Notes: generated by a model not told the origin, from the sequence alone. Counted from the first letter of the stretch, positions 17,585-26,047 are shown. The stretch: DNA of 64,000 nucleotides from Cyclobacteriaceae bacterium (GCA_016787605.1 JAEUUE010000124.1:1-64000), one strand, 5' to 3'. Made by a program: numbers and translations.

Positions 17585-17769
17585 GAGAAATGACTATTTG
17601 GGTTTATACCAGTACTGAGATACATCCCTCAGAAGTTCTTTATATGCCTGCATTCTGGATGCTGAATATCATCCAAGGAATCTATTTTGCGATAAAGGCC
17701 AAAGACGATTTGAGTCCATTTGGAAAAACAAATTATTGAAGTAAATTCCTGAAACCAATCAGATTTCCT

Positions 17770-18987
17770 ATGAATTTAAGAACCCTGATCACGTCGCTTT
17801 GTCTTACAATTGGCATTGCGAGGCCCGATGTAGCTTTCGCTCAAGTTTCAGACCTTGGAATTTTTGCCTGGAATGGCGCCGGATGGGACAAAGTCTTGGG
17901 AGGAGGAATTCAAATTGCAGTTGATGGAGATGGGAACCCCTGGATAGTAAATTCCGCCAAGGACATATACCAATTCAAGAAGGAAGGTAGTGAATACAGG
18001 TTTTATAAACTGCCTGGTCAAGCAAATGACATTGCGGTAGGGGGAGGAAAAGTTTGGGTGATCGGAACCAATCCCGTGGGCAATGGTGACTTTGGAGTAT
18101 TCAGTTGGAATGGAAAGGGCTGGGATCAAGCCACAGGTGGAGGAGCGAGAATTGCCGTGGATGGGTCTGGTAATCCTTGGATTGTTAATTCCATCAATGA
18201 CATTTATCAATATTCCAGTCCTAGCAAGTTTACAAAACTCCCTGGTAAAGCAATCGACATAGCAATAGGGGGAGGAAGAGTTTGGGTAATTGGAACCAAT
18301 CCCGTGGGCAATGGTGACTATGGAATATTCAGTTGGAATGGAAAGGGCTGGGATCAAGCCAAAGGAGGGGGCATCAGAATTGGAGTTGACCAGAACGGCA
18401 ATCCATGGATAACTAATTTTGTCAAAGAAATCTATGAGTTTACAAGCCCTACTAACTTTATTAAGAGACCCGGACAAGCAAATGACATTGCTATTGGAAG
18501 TGGTAAGGTCTGGGTTATTGGAAATGATTCACCTAGTATCTCGCCCGATCTTACTCATGATACTTACTTGAAAGATTTTATGGCAGGCAACGTGGTTTCT
18601 ATTCCGGTCAACATTGATTGTCATTTCTTTGAAGACGATTTTCGTGCCTTCCCAAGTGGTGGCATGGAAGTAGATTTGACCCTAATTTCTAATAGGCCAT
18701 TTGACGTATATTATGAGCATACCGTCCTTGTCTTCTTCATCGGAATGGATCCAGTTGAGCATGCACAAAAGCAAACCATAGTTGAGAATGGTACTACTTA
18801 CGAAGCATGGGTCTGGCACAAAAAAACCGAGATTAGTGGCTGGGGAAGGGCTGGGCTTTCATCGAGAAGCGGGGCGGCGACCTTCAAATTAGTGAGGGGG
18901 CCAAGTAGAATTCATATAGATCCACAGATTCCATTTGATGAATTGCAATTCCTTTTCGCTGAAATAATAGAGCTATTTAAGAAATAG
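17770..18987 (+). CDS. Secreted tectonin-repeat protein (island cargo)
   Basis: A 405-aa protein. A signal peptide covers residues 1-24 (ending VAFAQ). Residues about 25-255 hold three tectonin-type propeller units of about 75 residues, each with the pattern GIFAWNG.GWD...GGG.RIAVD..GNPWIVN...IY.......F.KLPG.A.DIA.G.GKVWVIG. Tectonin repeats bind lipopolysaccharide or glycans in known lectins (family knowledge). The C-terminal 145 residues, starting near HDTYLKDFM, form an unrecognised domain. Two repeat units are nearly identical at DNA level, so they duplicated recently. It is the only secreted cargo in a block of otherwise cytoplasmic defence genes and lies on the opposite strand to the restriction operon. 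Confidence 0.75.
   Translation: MNLRTLITSLCLTIGIARPDVAFAQVSDLGIFAWNGAGWDKVLGGGIQIAVDGDGNPWIVNSAKDIYQFKKEGSEYRFYKLPGQANDIAVGGGKVWVIGTNPVGNGDFGVFSWNGKGWDQATGGGARIAVDGSGNPWIVNSINDIYQYSSPSKFTKLPGKAIDIAIGGGRVWVIGTNPVGNGDYGIFSWNGKGWDQAKGGGIRIGVDQNGNPWITNFVKEIYEFTSPTNFIKRPGQANDIAIGSGKVWVIGNDSPSISPDLTHDTYLKDFMAGNVVSIPVNIDCHFFEDDFRAFPSGGMEVDLTLISNRPFDVYYEHTVLVFFIGMDPVEHAQKQTIVENGTTYEAWVWHKKTEISGWGRAGLSSRSGAATFKLVRGPSRIHIDPQIPFDELQFLFAEIIELFKK
18041..18132 (+). repeat. Internal DNA repeat of the tectonin gene, copy 1
   Basis: 92 bp that match 18269-18360 at 87 positions. Such close DNA identity between propeller units points to recent unit duplication or gene conversion. Confidence 0.9.
18269..18360 (+). 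repeat. Internal DNA repeat of the tectonin gene, copy 2
   Basis: The second copy, differing from 18041-18132 at five positions, four of them transitions. Confidence 0.9.
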
Positions 18988-19400
18988 CCTTTCCTCATTT
19001 GACCGACCGTATATTTGGCTCATCGTCAATCAACCAATTTTCTCATTGCAGCGCAGATGACCGGGCACACCGACTCTATCTCCCGGATGATAGATGGGTA
19101 TTCCCATGTGGCTCCAGGATGGCTTGCCCCTTTTATCTGTGGTCAGGCGCAAATTTGCCCTTAGTTTTGATCTGGCTCCCGGTCTTCACTCCTGAAAAAG
19201 GCAATTTCAAAAAAATTGCCTCCGTGTTCCCTTTTTGTCCAGCACCCGTGCTCAATGCAACTCGCACATCCGGTTTGCCGGGTTGACAGTCGGTGAGTCA
19301 TAGCCCGGTTTTGGGTGTTATACTAAGAACTGCTTCTTTTTAAGAAGGCCCCACAGCCTCCGGGCTGAACAAGCATTACAAAACCCGTATTTTCAATTGA
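18988..19400. other. Intergenic stretch without a convincing gene
   Basis: 413 bases between the tectonin gene and the excisionase-like gene. It holds the minus-strand terminator at 19194-19220 and a small CAGCC/GGCTG hairpin near 19351-19365. A 95-codon plus-strand frame (18999-19286) has no recognisable pattern and I do not regard it as coding. Confidence 0.6.
19194..19220 (-). terminator. Terminator of the int-xis operon
   Basis: On the minus strand GGCAATTT pairs with AAATTGCC (arms 19200-19207 and 19213-19220) and is followed by TTTTTC. It lies about 180 bp past the stop of the excisionase-like gene. Confidence 0.65.
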
Positions 19401-19661
19401 TCAACTCTCGAAAAAACTTCCCGGAATCATGATACGGGAGCCAATCCGCTTGAAGGGTATCTTCCCCGCTTTAATATTCCTGTAAAGGGTGATCTCAGCA
19501 ACCTTCAGCTTTTCGGCTGCTTCAAGAATGGAGTAGTAACCTTTATCGGCTGTGGATTCCGCTTTATGAATTGTGTGCCTTAAATCCTGAAGTTCAACGA
19601 GGATAGTTTCTAGCTTCGCTTCAATTAATTCAAACGGATTTATCCTCTCGTTGGCTCCCAT
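19401..19661 (-). CDS. Excisionase-like helix-turn-helix protein
   Basis: An 86-aa protein starting at ATG 19661 (MGANERINPF); a longer frame to 19751 would overlap the upstream spacer without coding character. A short coiled coil (FELIEAKLETILVELQDLRH) is followed by a MerR/HTH_17-type winged helix: YYSILEAAEKLKVAEITLYR then NIKAGKIPFKRIGSRIMIP. This is the usual fold of excisionases and recombination directionality factors of Bacteroidetes elements. Third in the int operon, it likely helps the integrase excise the island and may repress int. Confidence 0.8.
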   Translation of the reverse strand: MGANERINPFELIEAKLETILVELQDLRHTIHKAESTADKGYYSILEAAEKLKVAEITLYRNIKAGKIPFKRIGSRIMIPGSFFES

Positions 19662-19766
19662 TTTTGTGTTAACAGACAATCTGCAAGCAAAGATTGCTAG
19701 ATACCCTGGGAGTTCAAGAGACGCGGGGGGAGTAACCAAAATATGTTTCACCCAAATAACTCCCCA

Positions 19767-20372
19767 CTATTGGCGAGTACTTTTTCGTCTTTTTTTGAGG
19801 GCATCCTTAGTGATCGCAACACCCGTGAGTCTATAAAACTCAGCTATGAATCTCGTCCTTCGGCCCTGTGGCCATGTTGACGGAAGGAAGTCCTCCAATT
19901 CTTCCGAAATCAACCGCGACTTGTTTCTAACAACTGCTTTTTCCCTTCCCAATTCGTGAATTTGCGCTGTGATCATCGGGTCATGGGAATCAAGTATGAA
20001 TTCCCGAAGTTCTTCAAGAAATTCCTCTTCTCGAACGGTGATTGGCGAGGAATACTTTTTAAGGACAAAGGACAACTTCTCTATCGGTTGGGTCTTAAGG
20101 ATTTCAATAAGCTTTCCACGCATCCTATACTCATGTGGCCTAAATATCGTTGTCGTTATTCTTCTTTCACGCTTGCCAATTTTCCTTCTTTTTAGTTCAA
20201 ACAGTTTTGAGGCAAGGGGATTCAAGTGCCTTGCTTCTATGGAATATTCCTTGAGCAGTACAGTCAGCCTGTCATATTCCTCGCGTAGAAGAACAAATCT
20301 TACGAATCCAAATTGAAATATTGGGTGGCAATTTGTTTCCGCCTTTAATAGGCTAATGGTGATTCGTTCCAT
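19767..20372 (-). CDS. Unknown 201-aa protein between integrase and excisionase
   Basis: A basic, largely helical protein of 201 residues. Its C-terminal 45 residues (LPSTWPQGRRTRFIAEFYRLTGVAITKDALKKRRK) look like a small nucleic-acid-binding helix bundle; the GVAITKDALKKRRK tail suggests a helix-turn-helix ending in a basic recognition helix. The start lies two bases after the integrase stop, so translation is coupled. Its position in the recombination module suggests a role in excision, immunity or transfer control, but no family is recognised. Confidence 0.65.
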   Translation of the reverse strand: MERITISLLKAETNCHPIFQFGFVRFVLLREEYDRLTVLLKEYSIEARHLNPLASKLFELKRRKIGKRERRITTTIFRPHEYRMRGKLIEILKTQPIEKLSFVLKKYSSPITVREEEFLEELREFILDSHDPMITAQIHELGREKAVVRNKSRLISEELEDFLPSTWPQGRRTRFIAEFYRLTGVAITKDALKKRRKSTRQ

Positions 20373-20374
20373 TG

Positions 20375-21736
20375 CTACTTGGATATCTTTAGTTGACCAA
20401 AGAGTCTTTCAAAGTTCTCACGATTCTCTTGATCAGTAAACCTTCCTAGATAAGTCTGTGTGGTTGTAATTCGACTGTGCCCAAATATCTCACTTATGCT
20501 TGCCACGGACATGAAAGACTTTGCCAGAGATGCAAATGAATGTCTGGCTGCATATGTACTTACTCTCACAAGATTGTTCCTCTCACAATACCTTCGGAGC
20601 CACTTATTGGTTGTCTTTATCCATTGGCGAATCATATCATCTATTTTCTTTTCGGAGTAATTGATATTTGATTCGAAGACCTGAAAAACAAACTCTGAAT
20701 CTCTTCTACTTGGATTGCCTTGCTCAAGGAGGATTTCCTTTGTCTGCTTGACCAGCGGAATTCGAATCATCCGCCCCTCGCCAGCAGTTCTTATAGTCTT
20801 CTGGCGCACAAACTGAATTGCCTTCTCGTCCACATTTCTGTTTCGCAGTAACGCAATGTCTTTAAAGTTCATGCCGCCAGCGAAGAAGGAGAAGAGGAAA
20901 AGCTGTCTGGCGCGGTACATTGGATTAGCTGGTGTCATGTCGCCATCTACGGTACCTTTTATAAAGGCCACCATCTCTTCCATGCTGAGTGTCTGACCCT
21001 TTTGGCCACCACTGCCAGTGGGTACCTTGTACTTGCCCTTTTCTCGAATATTTCTGCTAAAAGGGTAAATAGTTCTCAAATGATCATCGCTAGCTGCTAG
21101 TTCATTGTAAATGGACCTCAGGCACCTCATATACACAGAGACGGAAGTGTCGTTCTTACCGGAAATCCTAATTTTCTGACCTTCGCTATTTAGAACGTGT
21201 GCCTTTCTTAGCCAATCGTCGAAGTCATGGAGCTTTTTCACAGTGAGGTCTGCAGGGTCTATGTCGCGGCCATTTAGGAAAGCCTTAAGGGCACTGTATG
21301 CACTGGAATATGTTCGTGCGGTTCCTGCCTGCCCTTTGCGTTGGAGTTTTTCAATATGAGCGCTAAAGAAAGCGAGGAGGTTTCGGTTAGATTCCTGACC
21401 CAGGTATTCTCTTTCAAAATAGGAAAAGGAGAAAGGCGATTTCCCATTGTTGGTGGTTCTACGTATAGCATCCTTGGCGGCCTGCTTAGTATCCTCAATT
21501 AATTCTCTAAGCTCTCTATTCCTACCCCGAAGTTCCTGGAGAGGGGCCGAGACTACCTTTTGATACGTTTTCCGATCAAGGAACAGTTTTTCCCTCTCCG
21601 GAGTCATTACTGGATAATACTTTGGGTGACGATGATGGATCAGACGGATTTTGACGGGGTGTAATCCTGCCGCATTTGAGCTGTGTGCCCACAAAATGTA
21701 GGTCGGCAGTACTTCTCCTTCCTTTCGCTTTGCCAT
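20375..21736 (-). CDS. Tyrosine recombinase / integrase of the island
   Basis: A 453-aa integrase. Residues 1-100 form an arm-binding-like region. About 105-210 is the SAM-like core-binding domain (FFSAHIEKLQRKGQAGTART). The catalytic domain runs from about 240: box II YAARHSF with Arg398 and His399, GHS with His420, and nucleophile Tyr429 in TQTYLGR. At box I, where most tyrosine recombinases have Arg, the sequence reads FFAGGMNFKD with Gly287; IntDOT and some other Bacteroidetes integrases also lack that Arg. It begins 174 bp from attR, and arm-like repeats lie between, over its probable promoter, which suggests self-regulation. Confidence 0.93.
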   Translation of the reverse strand: MAKRKEGEVLPTYILWAHSSNAAGLHPVKIRLIHHRHPKYYPVMTPEREKLFLDRKTYQKVVSAPLQELRGRNRELRELIEDTKQAAKDAIRRTTNNGKSPFSFSYFEREYLGQESNRNLLAFFSAHIEKLQRKGQAGTARTYSSAYSALKAFLNGRDIDPADLTVKKLHDFDDWLRKAHVLNSEGQKIRISGKNDTSVSVYMRCLRSIYNELAASDDHLRTIYPFSRNIREKGKYKVPTGSGGQKGQTLSMEEMVAFIKGTVDGDMTPANPMYRARQLFLFSFFAGGMNFKDIALLRNRNVDEKAIQFVRQKTIRTAGEGRMIRIPLVKQTKEILLEQGNPSRRDSEFVFQVFESNINYSEKKIDDMIRQWIKTTNKWLRRYCERNNLVRVSTYAARHSFASLAKSFMSVASISEIFGHSRITTTQTYLGRFTDQENRENFERLFGQLKISK

Positions 21737-21767
21737 GCTTATTGAGCCTTTAAATGCGTCGGTCTCG

Positions 21768-21795
21768 CATTACTTTAAAACCACTTTAAAACAAG
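21768..21795 (+). repeat. Right putative integrase arm sites
   Basis: Tandem ACTTTAAAAC and ACTTTAAAAC at 11-bp spacing, matching the left-end stretch 2862-2889 at 25 of 28 positions, in the same orientation. They are 32 bp upstream of the int start and 115 bp inside attR. Confidence 0.55.
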
Positions 21796-21910
21796 TATTG
21801 ATAATAGCTGAAAACTGAAGTATGCCATAGAACTGTATTAAGCAGTCATTATCAACGCCTTAGCAAACATAGCTAACTGGTGATAAAGAGTGAAATAGCA
21901 TGGATTATTT

Positions 21911-21953
21911 CTTACAAGCAGAGGGTCGGGGGTTCGAACCCCTCAGCTCCCAC
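21911..21953 (+). repeat. attR: displaced 3' half of tRNA-Val
   Basis: 43 bp identical to 2775-2817. It lacks the tRNA 5' half, so it is not a functional tRNA. Confidence 0.95.
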
Positions 21954-21955
21954 GA

Positions 21956-21981
21956 AGCCTCGGAAGTATCCGGGGCTTTTT
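21956..21981 (+). terminator. Original tRNA-Val terminator, displaced by the island
   Basis: AGCCTCGGA (21956-21964) pairs with TCCGGGGCT (21969-21977) around AGTA, with TTTTT after it. It directly follows attR, where the tRNA ended before integration. Confidence 0.8.
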
Positions 21982-22160
21982 GTTTTGGGTTAGGGCCTTT
22001 CTCGGACTGTCCCGCACTAATTCCATACGACCGACCGGACCTGAACAAATTTGGCCGCTGGTGAACAGGCTTGCCCGGTGCGGGATGCCCGCCATGGCGG
22101 AAAAGCGGGGTTGATTTTGTGGAACAACCTTTGGATAAGGTGCCTGATACCACAACCTCC

Positions 22161-24569
22161 ATGCTCAAAAACTACCTGTCAAGCACCCTGCGTCATCTCC
22201 TGAAAAACAGGTCGTACGCGATCCTGAATACGCTCGGCCTTTCGGTGGGCCTTGCTTGCTTTACCCTCATCGGTCTTTGGGTGATCGACGAGCTCAGCTA
22301 TGATCGCTTCCATGAGAAGAGCGATCGCATTTACCGGGTAAGCGCCACCTTTTCGTCGGAGTCCGATGACATGCAGCAAGCCGTTACCCCTACGCCATTG
22401 CGGAAGGCGCTGGTGAGTGATTTGCCTGAAGTGGAAGCGGCCGTCATCCTCGACAACAATGACGCCATTGTTCAGCGCGGTGAAAAACAGTTAATGGAGG
22501 ATTATCTTCTCATGACCGAGCCCGCTTTTTTTGATCTTTTCTCTTTTCGGCTGATTTCAGGCGACAAAAAGACGGCGCTACGCGATCCCTATTCGGTGAT
22601 TCTGAGTGAGCAGATGGCCAGGAGATATTTCGGTGAAGAAGACCCGGTGGGACAGCAGCTTGTCCTATACCTTCAGGATCCCGAGGGGAAGGGTAAGGCC
22701 TACACGGTAACCGGGATTATCGAGGACTGTCCTGCCAACACCCATTTCAAGTACCAGGCGCTGATTTCCTTCTCGACTCATGAAGCGAATAATCCGACCG
22801 ACCCCCGCGGCTACGACTGGTACAACAATGGCTATTACACGTACATCCTGCTGCGAGAAGGAGCCAGCAGCAGCTCACTGGAAGCAAAACTCCCGCAGCT
22901 CATTGAAAAGTACATGGGCAAACAGAATCGCGAATGGAAGATCGAGTATGCCTACTTTCTTCAGCCCCTGATCGATATTCACCTGCATTCGAAATTGAAA
23001 TACGAAATACAGGAGACCAGCAGCCTTACCTATGTCATTGTATTCGCCACGATTGGCTGCCTGGTGCTTCTTCTCGCTTGCATCAACTATGTGAATATGG
23101 CAACCGCCTTCGCCTCACGACGATTAAAGGAGGTGGGCATACGGAAAGCGATGGGGGCCTTCCGTGGACAATTGATTGGTCAATACCTGGCCGAAAGCTG
23201 CTGGATTACCTTGGCCAGCCTGCTCCTGGCTTTCGTGTGGATCGAATGGGCAAGAACCCTGTTTGAGAGTATTGCCGGGCGCCCTGTGACGGGGCTCTAT
23301 GAGCCGGGAACCCTGTTTGTGCTTATCGCTTTAACCTGCCTCGTGGGAATTCTCTCGGGGAGCTATCCCGCCATCATGCTCAGCTCCTTGCATCCATCCA
23401 GAATGCACAATGACAATCTTCTCCGCGAAACCGGTGGAGGTTGGTTGAGAAAGTCGCTGGTAACCGTCCAGTTTGTGGTTACCCTGCTGCTGGTAGCGGG
23501 AGTATTTGTTGTTCAGCGGCAACTTCACTACATGCAAAACCGCGAGCTCGGGTTCGATCAGGAGGGCCTCCTTATGATGGGCGTAAACGGCAGTCGTGAA
23601 GTGATCGACAATTATGCAGCATTTGCCAACGAGGTGAAACTGATCCCCGGAATTGGCGGCGTGGCTCGATCCAATTCCATGCTGGCAGGCGGACTCGGCA
23701 ACTCCGTGGCGACCATGGTTGATGCATCGGGAAAGGATCGGGATGCGACGGTATACCGGCTCCGTACGGATTTTGACTATCTCAATGCCTATGGGATGAA
23801 GCTCGCCGCGGGCCGGTTTTTTGACCAAACCAATGCCGCTGACTCTATGGGTGGATTCGTGGTCAATGAAGCGTTGATCCGATTCTTTGGGTATACCATG
23901 CCCGAGGAAGCACTCGGCCGCAAATTCGTATTCCAGGGAAGGGAAGGAAAAGTGATCGGTGTGGTGCGGGATTTTCATTACCACTCCCTTCAATATCGGA
24001 TTGAGCCCACCTGCCTGTACCTGTTGCGTCAGAATTTTTCCCAAATCGGGGTCCAGTTGGAGGGCAATGTGAGTGTTCTAAGGACCCGGGTGGAAGAGGT
24101 TTGGAAGAAGCACTTTCCCAATACCCTTCTGGACTCATCGTTTGCCGATGAGGCCCTGAACAGGCAATATGCTTCGGAGCAGCGCTTATCCACCCTGGTG
24201 TTGGTATTCTCAGGACTTTCCCTGGTCATCGCATGCCTGGGGCTGTTTGCATTGGTTTCTTTCGCCGTCGAATGTCGCACCAAAGAAATCGGCATTCGGA
24301 AAGTGCTCGGTGCTTCTGTACGGAGCATTGTCGCCTTGCTCACCAAAGAATTTGCCATGCTTATTCTGGCGGCCTCCCTGGTGGCGCTTCCGGCTGGATA
24401 TTACTTCCTGAATCAGTGGCTGGCAGGGTTTGCCTATCATATGGAACTTGATCCCATGTTGTTTATCCTGGCTACCCTGACGGTTGTGCTCGTAGCCGGT
24501 GCAACGGTGAGCGCACGGTCGGCGAAGGCGGCCTCTGCGAATCCGGTTAAAGCGCTCCGCAACGAATAG
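22161..24569 (+). CDS. MacB/FtsX-type ABC transporter permease
   Basis: An 802-aa protein with two fused permease halves, as in the stand-alone FtsX permeases of Bacteroidota. I place the start at MLKNYLSSTLRHLLKNR (22161); the 30 extra residues of an upstream frame run into the host leader. A membrane helix lies at about residues 21-43. A periplasmic MacB_PCD domain (YDRFHEKSDRIYRV) follows, then FtsX helices near 280-420 with RLKEVGIRKAMGA. The second half repeats the plan, with CRTKEIGIRKVLGAS near 710 and three C-terminal membrane helices. No ATPase gene is adjacent. Likely role: lipoprotein or peptide export, or envelope mechanotransmission, with an ATPase encoded elsewhere. Confidence 0.9.
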   Translation: MLKNYLSSTLRHLLKNRSYAILNTLGLSVGLACFTLIGLWVIDELSYDRFHEKSDRIYRVSATFSSESDDMQQAVTPTPLRKALVSDLPEVEAAVILDNNDAIVQRGEKQLMEDYLLMTEPAFFDLFSFRLISGDKKTALRDPYSVILSEQMARRYFGEEDPVGQQLVLYLQDPEGKGKAYTVTGIIEDCPANTHFKYQALISFSTHEANNPTDPRGYDWYNNGYYTYILLREGASSSSLEAKLPQLIEKYMGKQNREWKIEYAYFLQPLIDIHLHSKLKYEIQETSSLTYVIVFATIGCLVLLLACINYVNMATAFASRRLKEVGIRKAMGAFRGQLIGQYLAESCWITLASLLLAFVWIEWARTLFESIAGRPVTGLYEPGTLFVLIALTCLVGILSGSYPAIMLSSLHPSRMHNDNLLRETGGGWLRKSLVTVQFVVTLLLVAGVFVVQRQLHYMQNRELGFDQEGLLMMGVNGSREVIDNYAAFANEVKLIPGIGGVARSNSMLAGGLGNSVATMVDASGKDRDATVYRLRTDFDYLNAYGMKLAAGRFFDQTNAADSMGGFVVNEALIRFFGYTMPEEALGRKFVFQGREGKVIGVVRDFHYHSLQYRIEPTCLYLLRQNFSQIGVQLEGNVSVLRTRVEEVWKKHFPNTLLDSSFADEALNRQYASEQRLSTLVLVFSGLSLVIACLGLFALVSFAVECRTKEIGIRKVLGASVRSIVALLTKEFAMLILAASLVALPAGYYFLNQWLAGFAYHMELDPMLFILATLTVVLVAGATVSARSAKAASANPVKALRNE

Positions 24570-24592
24570 TCAGCAGGTTTGAGGAGGGATTC

Positions 24593-25483
24593 TTATTGTT
24601 TCTTTCTGGGATCCCGAATCGTGAATACCCGGGAAAGGTGAAACCCGAAATGAATATCGCCCTGGAAGAAGTTGCCCGTTGTCTCTGAAATAAAGGTCCG
24701 CTCGGTCATGCCCGTGGCGTTGGTGAAATAGAGCTGGAAAACGTGGCCCCCGGTCTCTACGTCAAAACCAATCCCGAATGCGTTGGTCGTTCCGGCATAT
24801 TGCGTGGAAGGAAGCTGGTAGTAGTATTCAGTGTTCAGGCTGACGCGCTTGGTTAGCTTCAGCCGGCCCCCCACGCCGAGCGAGATCACATCGTTGTTCA
24901 TGTTGGGTGCCGGCGCCAGGTTGTAGTGTACCAAAGATGGCATCAACTGAAGGGACAACGATTCGGTGAACTTACGGGCGATCAAACCCTGGAAGGCGTA
25001 GTACAGCCGGGAGGAGAAATAGTTCTCACGGTTAGGATCCTCGTAGGGAATCGTCTTCATCGACATGGCGGAAAGCAGGGTGACCGTAACCGGCATCCCT
25101 TTGCTCTGTTGTCGCAGCAACTTGTACTTGACAAAGCCATCCACTTCTTTCTGCCAGGAACTTCGTCCGATGCCGACCATGAGCCGGTTGGTTATGCCGT
25201 ATTCCAAGGCGAGTCTCGTCGTCGCCTGGTCTAGGCCGAAGAATTCCTCGATGCCAGCGTTCAGGTACCCGAAGCGGTGAGAGATCCGGACATCGAGCAC
25301 ACCCCCGGCCAGCGTTTCAATGCTGTGGCCGTTGATCAGGCGCGTGGCCTTGAAGGTCGCCGTGGCGTATTCCGGCTTTTCCTCCTTCTTTATTTCCTCG
25401 TTCAGGAGGTCGAGCAAATCCTGCGCGACGCAAGGTCGTAAACCGGCGAGCAGTAGGAACCCCAAAAGGTAAAAGCGGGGCAT
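24593..25483 (-). CDS. DUF5777 beta-barrel protein
   Basis: A 296-aa protein with a signal peptide (ends CVAQ, residue 21). Repeated amphipathic strands follow (ATRLINGHSIETLAGGVLDVRISHRFG, TTRLALEYGITNRLMVGIGRS), and the last residues HFGFHLSRVFTIRD fit an outer-membrane barrel closing strand. This pattern is DUF5777, a Bacteroidota family usually encoded with YceI and haem-c lipoproteins, as here. It is the last gene of the operon starting at 27527, with one base between it and the YceI stop/start junction. Function is unknown; a channel or scaffold for the redox lipoproteins is possible. Confidence 0.8.
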   Translation of the reverse strand: MPRFYLLGFLLLAGLRPCVAQDLLDLLNEEIKKEEKPEYATATFKATRLINGHSIETLAGGVLDVRISHRFGYLNAGIEEFFGLDQATTRLALEYGITNRLMVGIGRSSWQKEVDGFVKYKLLRQQSKGMPVTVTLLSAMSMKTIPYEDPNRENYFSSRLYYAFQGLIARKFTESLSLQLMPSLVHYNLAPAPNMNNDVISLGVGGRLKLTKRVSLNTEYYYQLPSTQYAGTTNAFGIGFDVETGGHVFQLYFTNATGMTERTFISETTGNFFQGDIHFGFHLSRVFTIRDPRKKQ

Positions 25484-25484
25484 A

Positions 25485-26036
25485 TTACTTTTCCTTGGGC
25501 AGGTACTGGCAATCCACCGTTACGTCGATGGTCTCGGCGATCTTTTCGGCCACCACACCCGGAACGGCGATGTTGAAGTCCTTGATCGTAATCTTGAACG
25601 AGGACCGGCTCGACAACTTGCCGCCCTGTATTATGAGCTCCCCGGATGCCTTGGTCTTTCGGGTCACGCCATGGATGGTAAGGTCGCCCTCCACCTGGAC
25701 GGCATACGTGCCGTCTTTCTTTGACTGTAATTCTGCCGGCGGAGTAAACTTGCCGTTGAAGGTGGCTTTCGGGTACTTGGTGGACTCCATGTAGTTTTCG
25801 TTAAAGTGTTCTTCCATCAGCGCTTTTTCAAAGCGAAAACCATTGATAAGTACCGCGAAGGCCATATCTCCCTTTTGCAGATCGATCACGCTCAGGACTT
25901 CGTTGTTTGTGGCGTCGATGTTTTCCATGGGCGTGCGGGAGAAGAAACTGATTTTCCCGTTGCGGGTCATGTAGAGGTCCTGCGACTGGGCCGTCAGACT
26001 CACGAGCAACAGGAAAGAGACAAGAGTGATTTTCAT
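25485..26036 (-). CDS. YceI-family periplasmic lipid-binding protein
   Basis: A 183-aa protein; ATG at 26036 gives a clean signal peptide (MKITLVSFLLLVSLTAQSQ). The YceI lipocalin-like fold is marked by ISFFSRTPMENIDATN, FEKALMEEHFNENYMES, YPKATFNGKF and VEGDLTIHGVTRKT. YceI proteins carry polyisoprenoids such as isoprenoid quinones in a beta-barrel pocket. Lying between haem-c lipoproteins and a barrel protein, it may deliver a quinone or lipid to a redox complex in the periplasm (inference). Confidence 0.9.
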   Translation of the reverse strand: MKITLVSFLLLVSLTAQSQDLYMTRNGKISFFSRTPMENIDATNNEVLSVIDLQKGDMAFAVLINGFRFEKALMEEHFNENYMESTKYPKATFNGKFTPPAELQSKKDGTYAVQVEGDLTIHGVTRKTKASGELIIQGGKLSSRSSFKITIKDFNIAVPGVVAEKIAETIDVTVDCQYLPKEK

Positions 26037-26047
26037 AATCAAGGGGG

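Larger units (their letters stand above)
2775..21953. mobile_element. 19.1-kb integrative defence island in tRNA-Val
   Basis: Both ends carry the same 43-bp sequence, the tRNA-Val 3' half (2775-2817 and 21911-21953). A tyrosine recombinase starts 174 bp inside the right end and an excisionase-like gene shares its strand. Tandem ACTTTRAAAC motifs sit near both ends. The interior is AT-richer than the flanks. The cargo is dominated by defence genes (SIR2, AlbA/Schlafen-type, nuclease-like, type I restriction-modification). No relaxase, type IV secretion, phage structural or replication gene is present, so it looks like a small genomic island that integrates and excises by itself or is mobilised by a helper. 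It is flanked on the right by the original tRNA terminator. Confidence 0.92.
21737..22160. other. Right end of the island and host junction
   Basis: 424 bases without a gene. It holds the int promoter region with the right arm-like repeats, attR, the displaced tRNA terminator at 21956, and about 180 bases of host leader before the permease gene at 22161. Confidence 0.7.

Noticed and set aside
18999..19286. A 95-codon plus-strand frame after the tectonin gene
   Set aside because: Composition looks random (many Cys, Pro and Trp), it overlaps a terminator on the other strand, and no motif is seen.
21905..22168. Minus-strand frames across attR
   Set aside because: They run through the displaced tRNA half and its terminator, so they cannot be coding.
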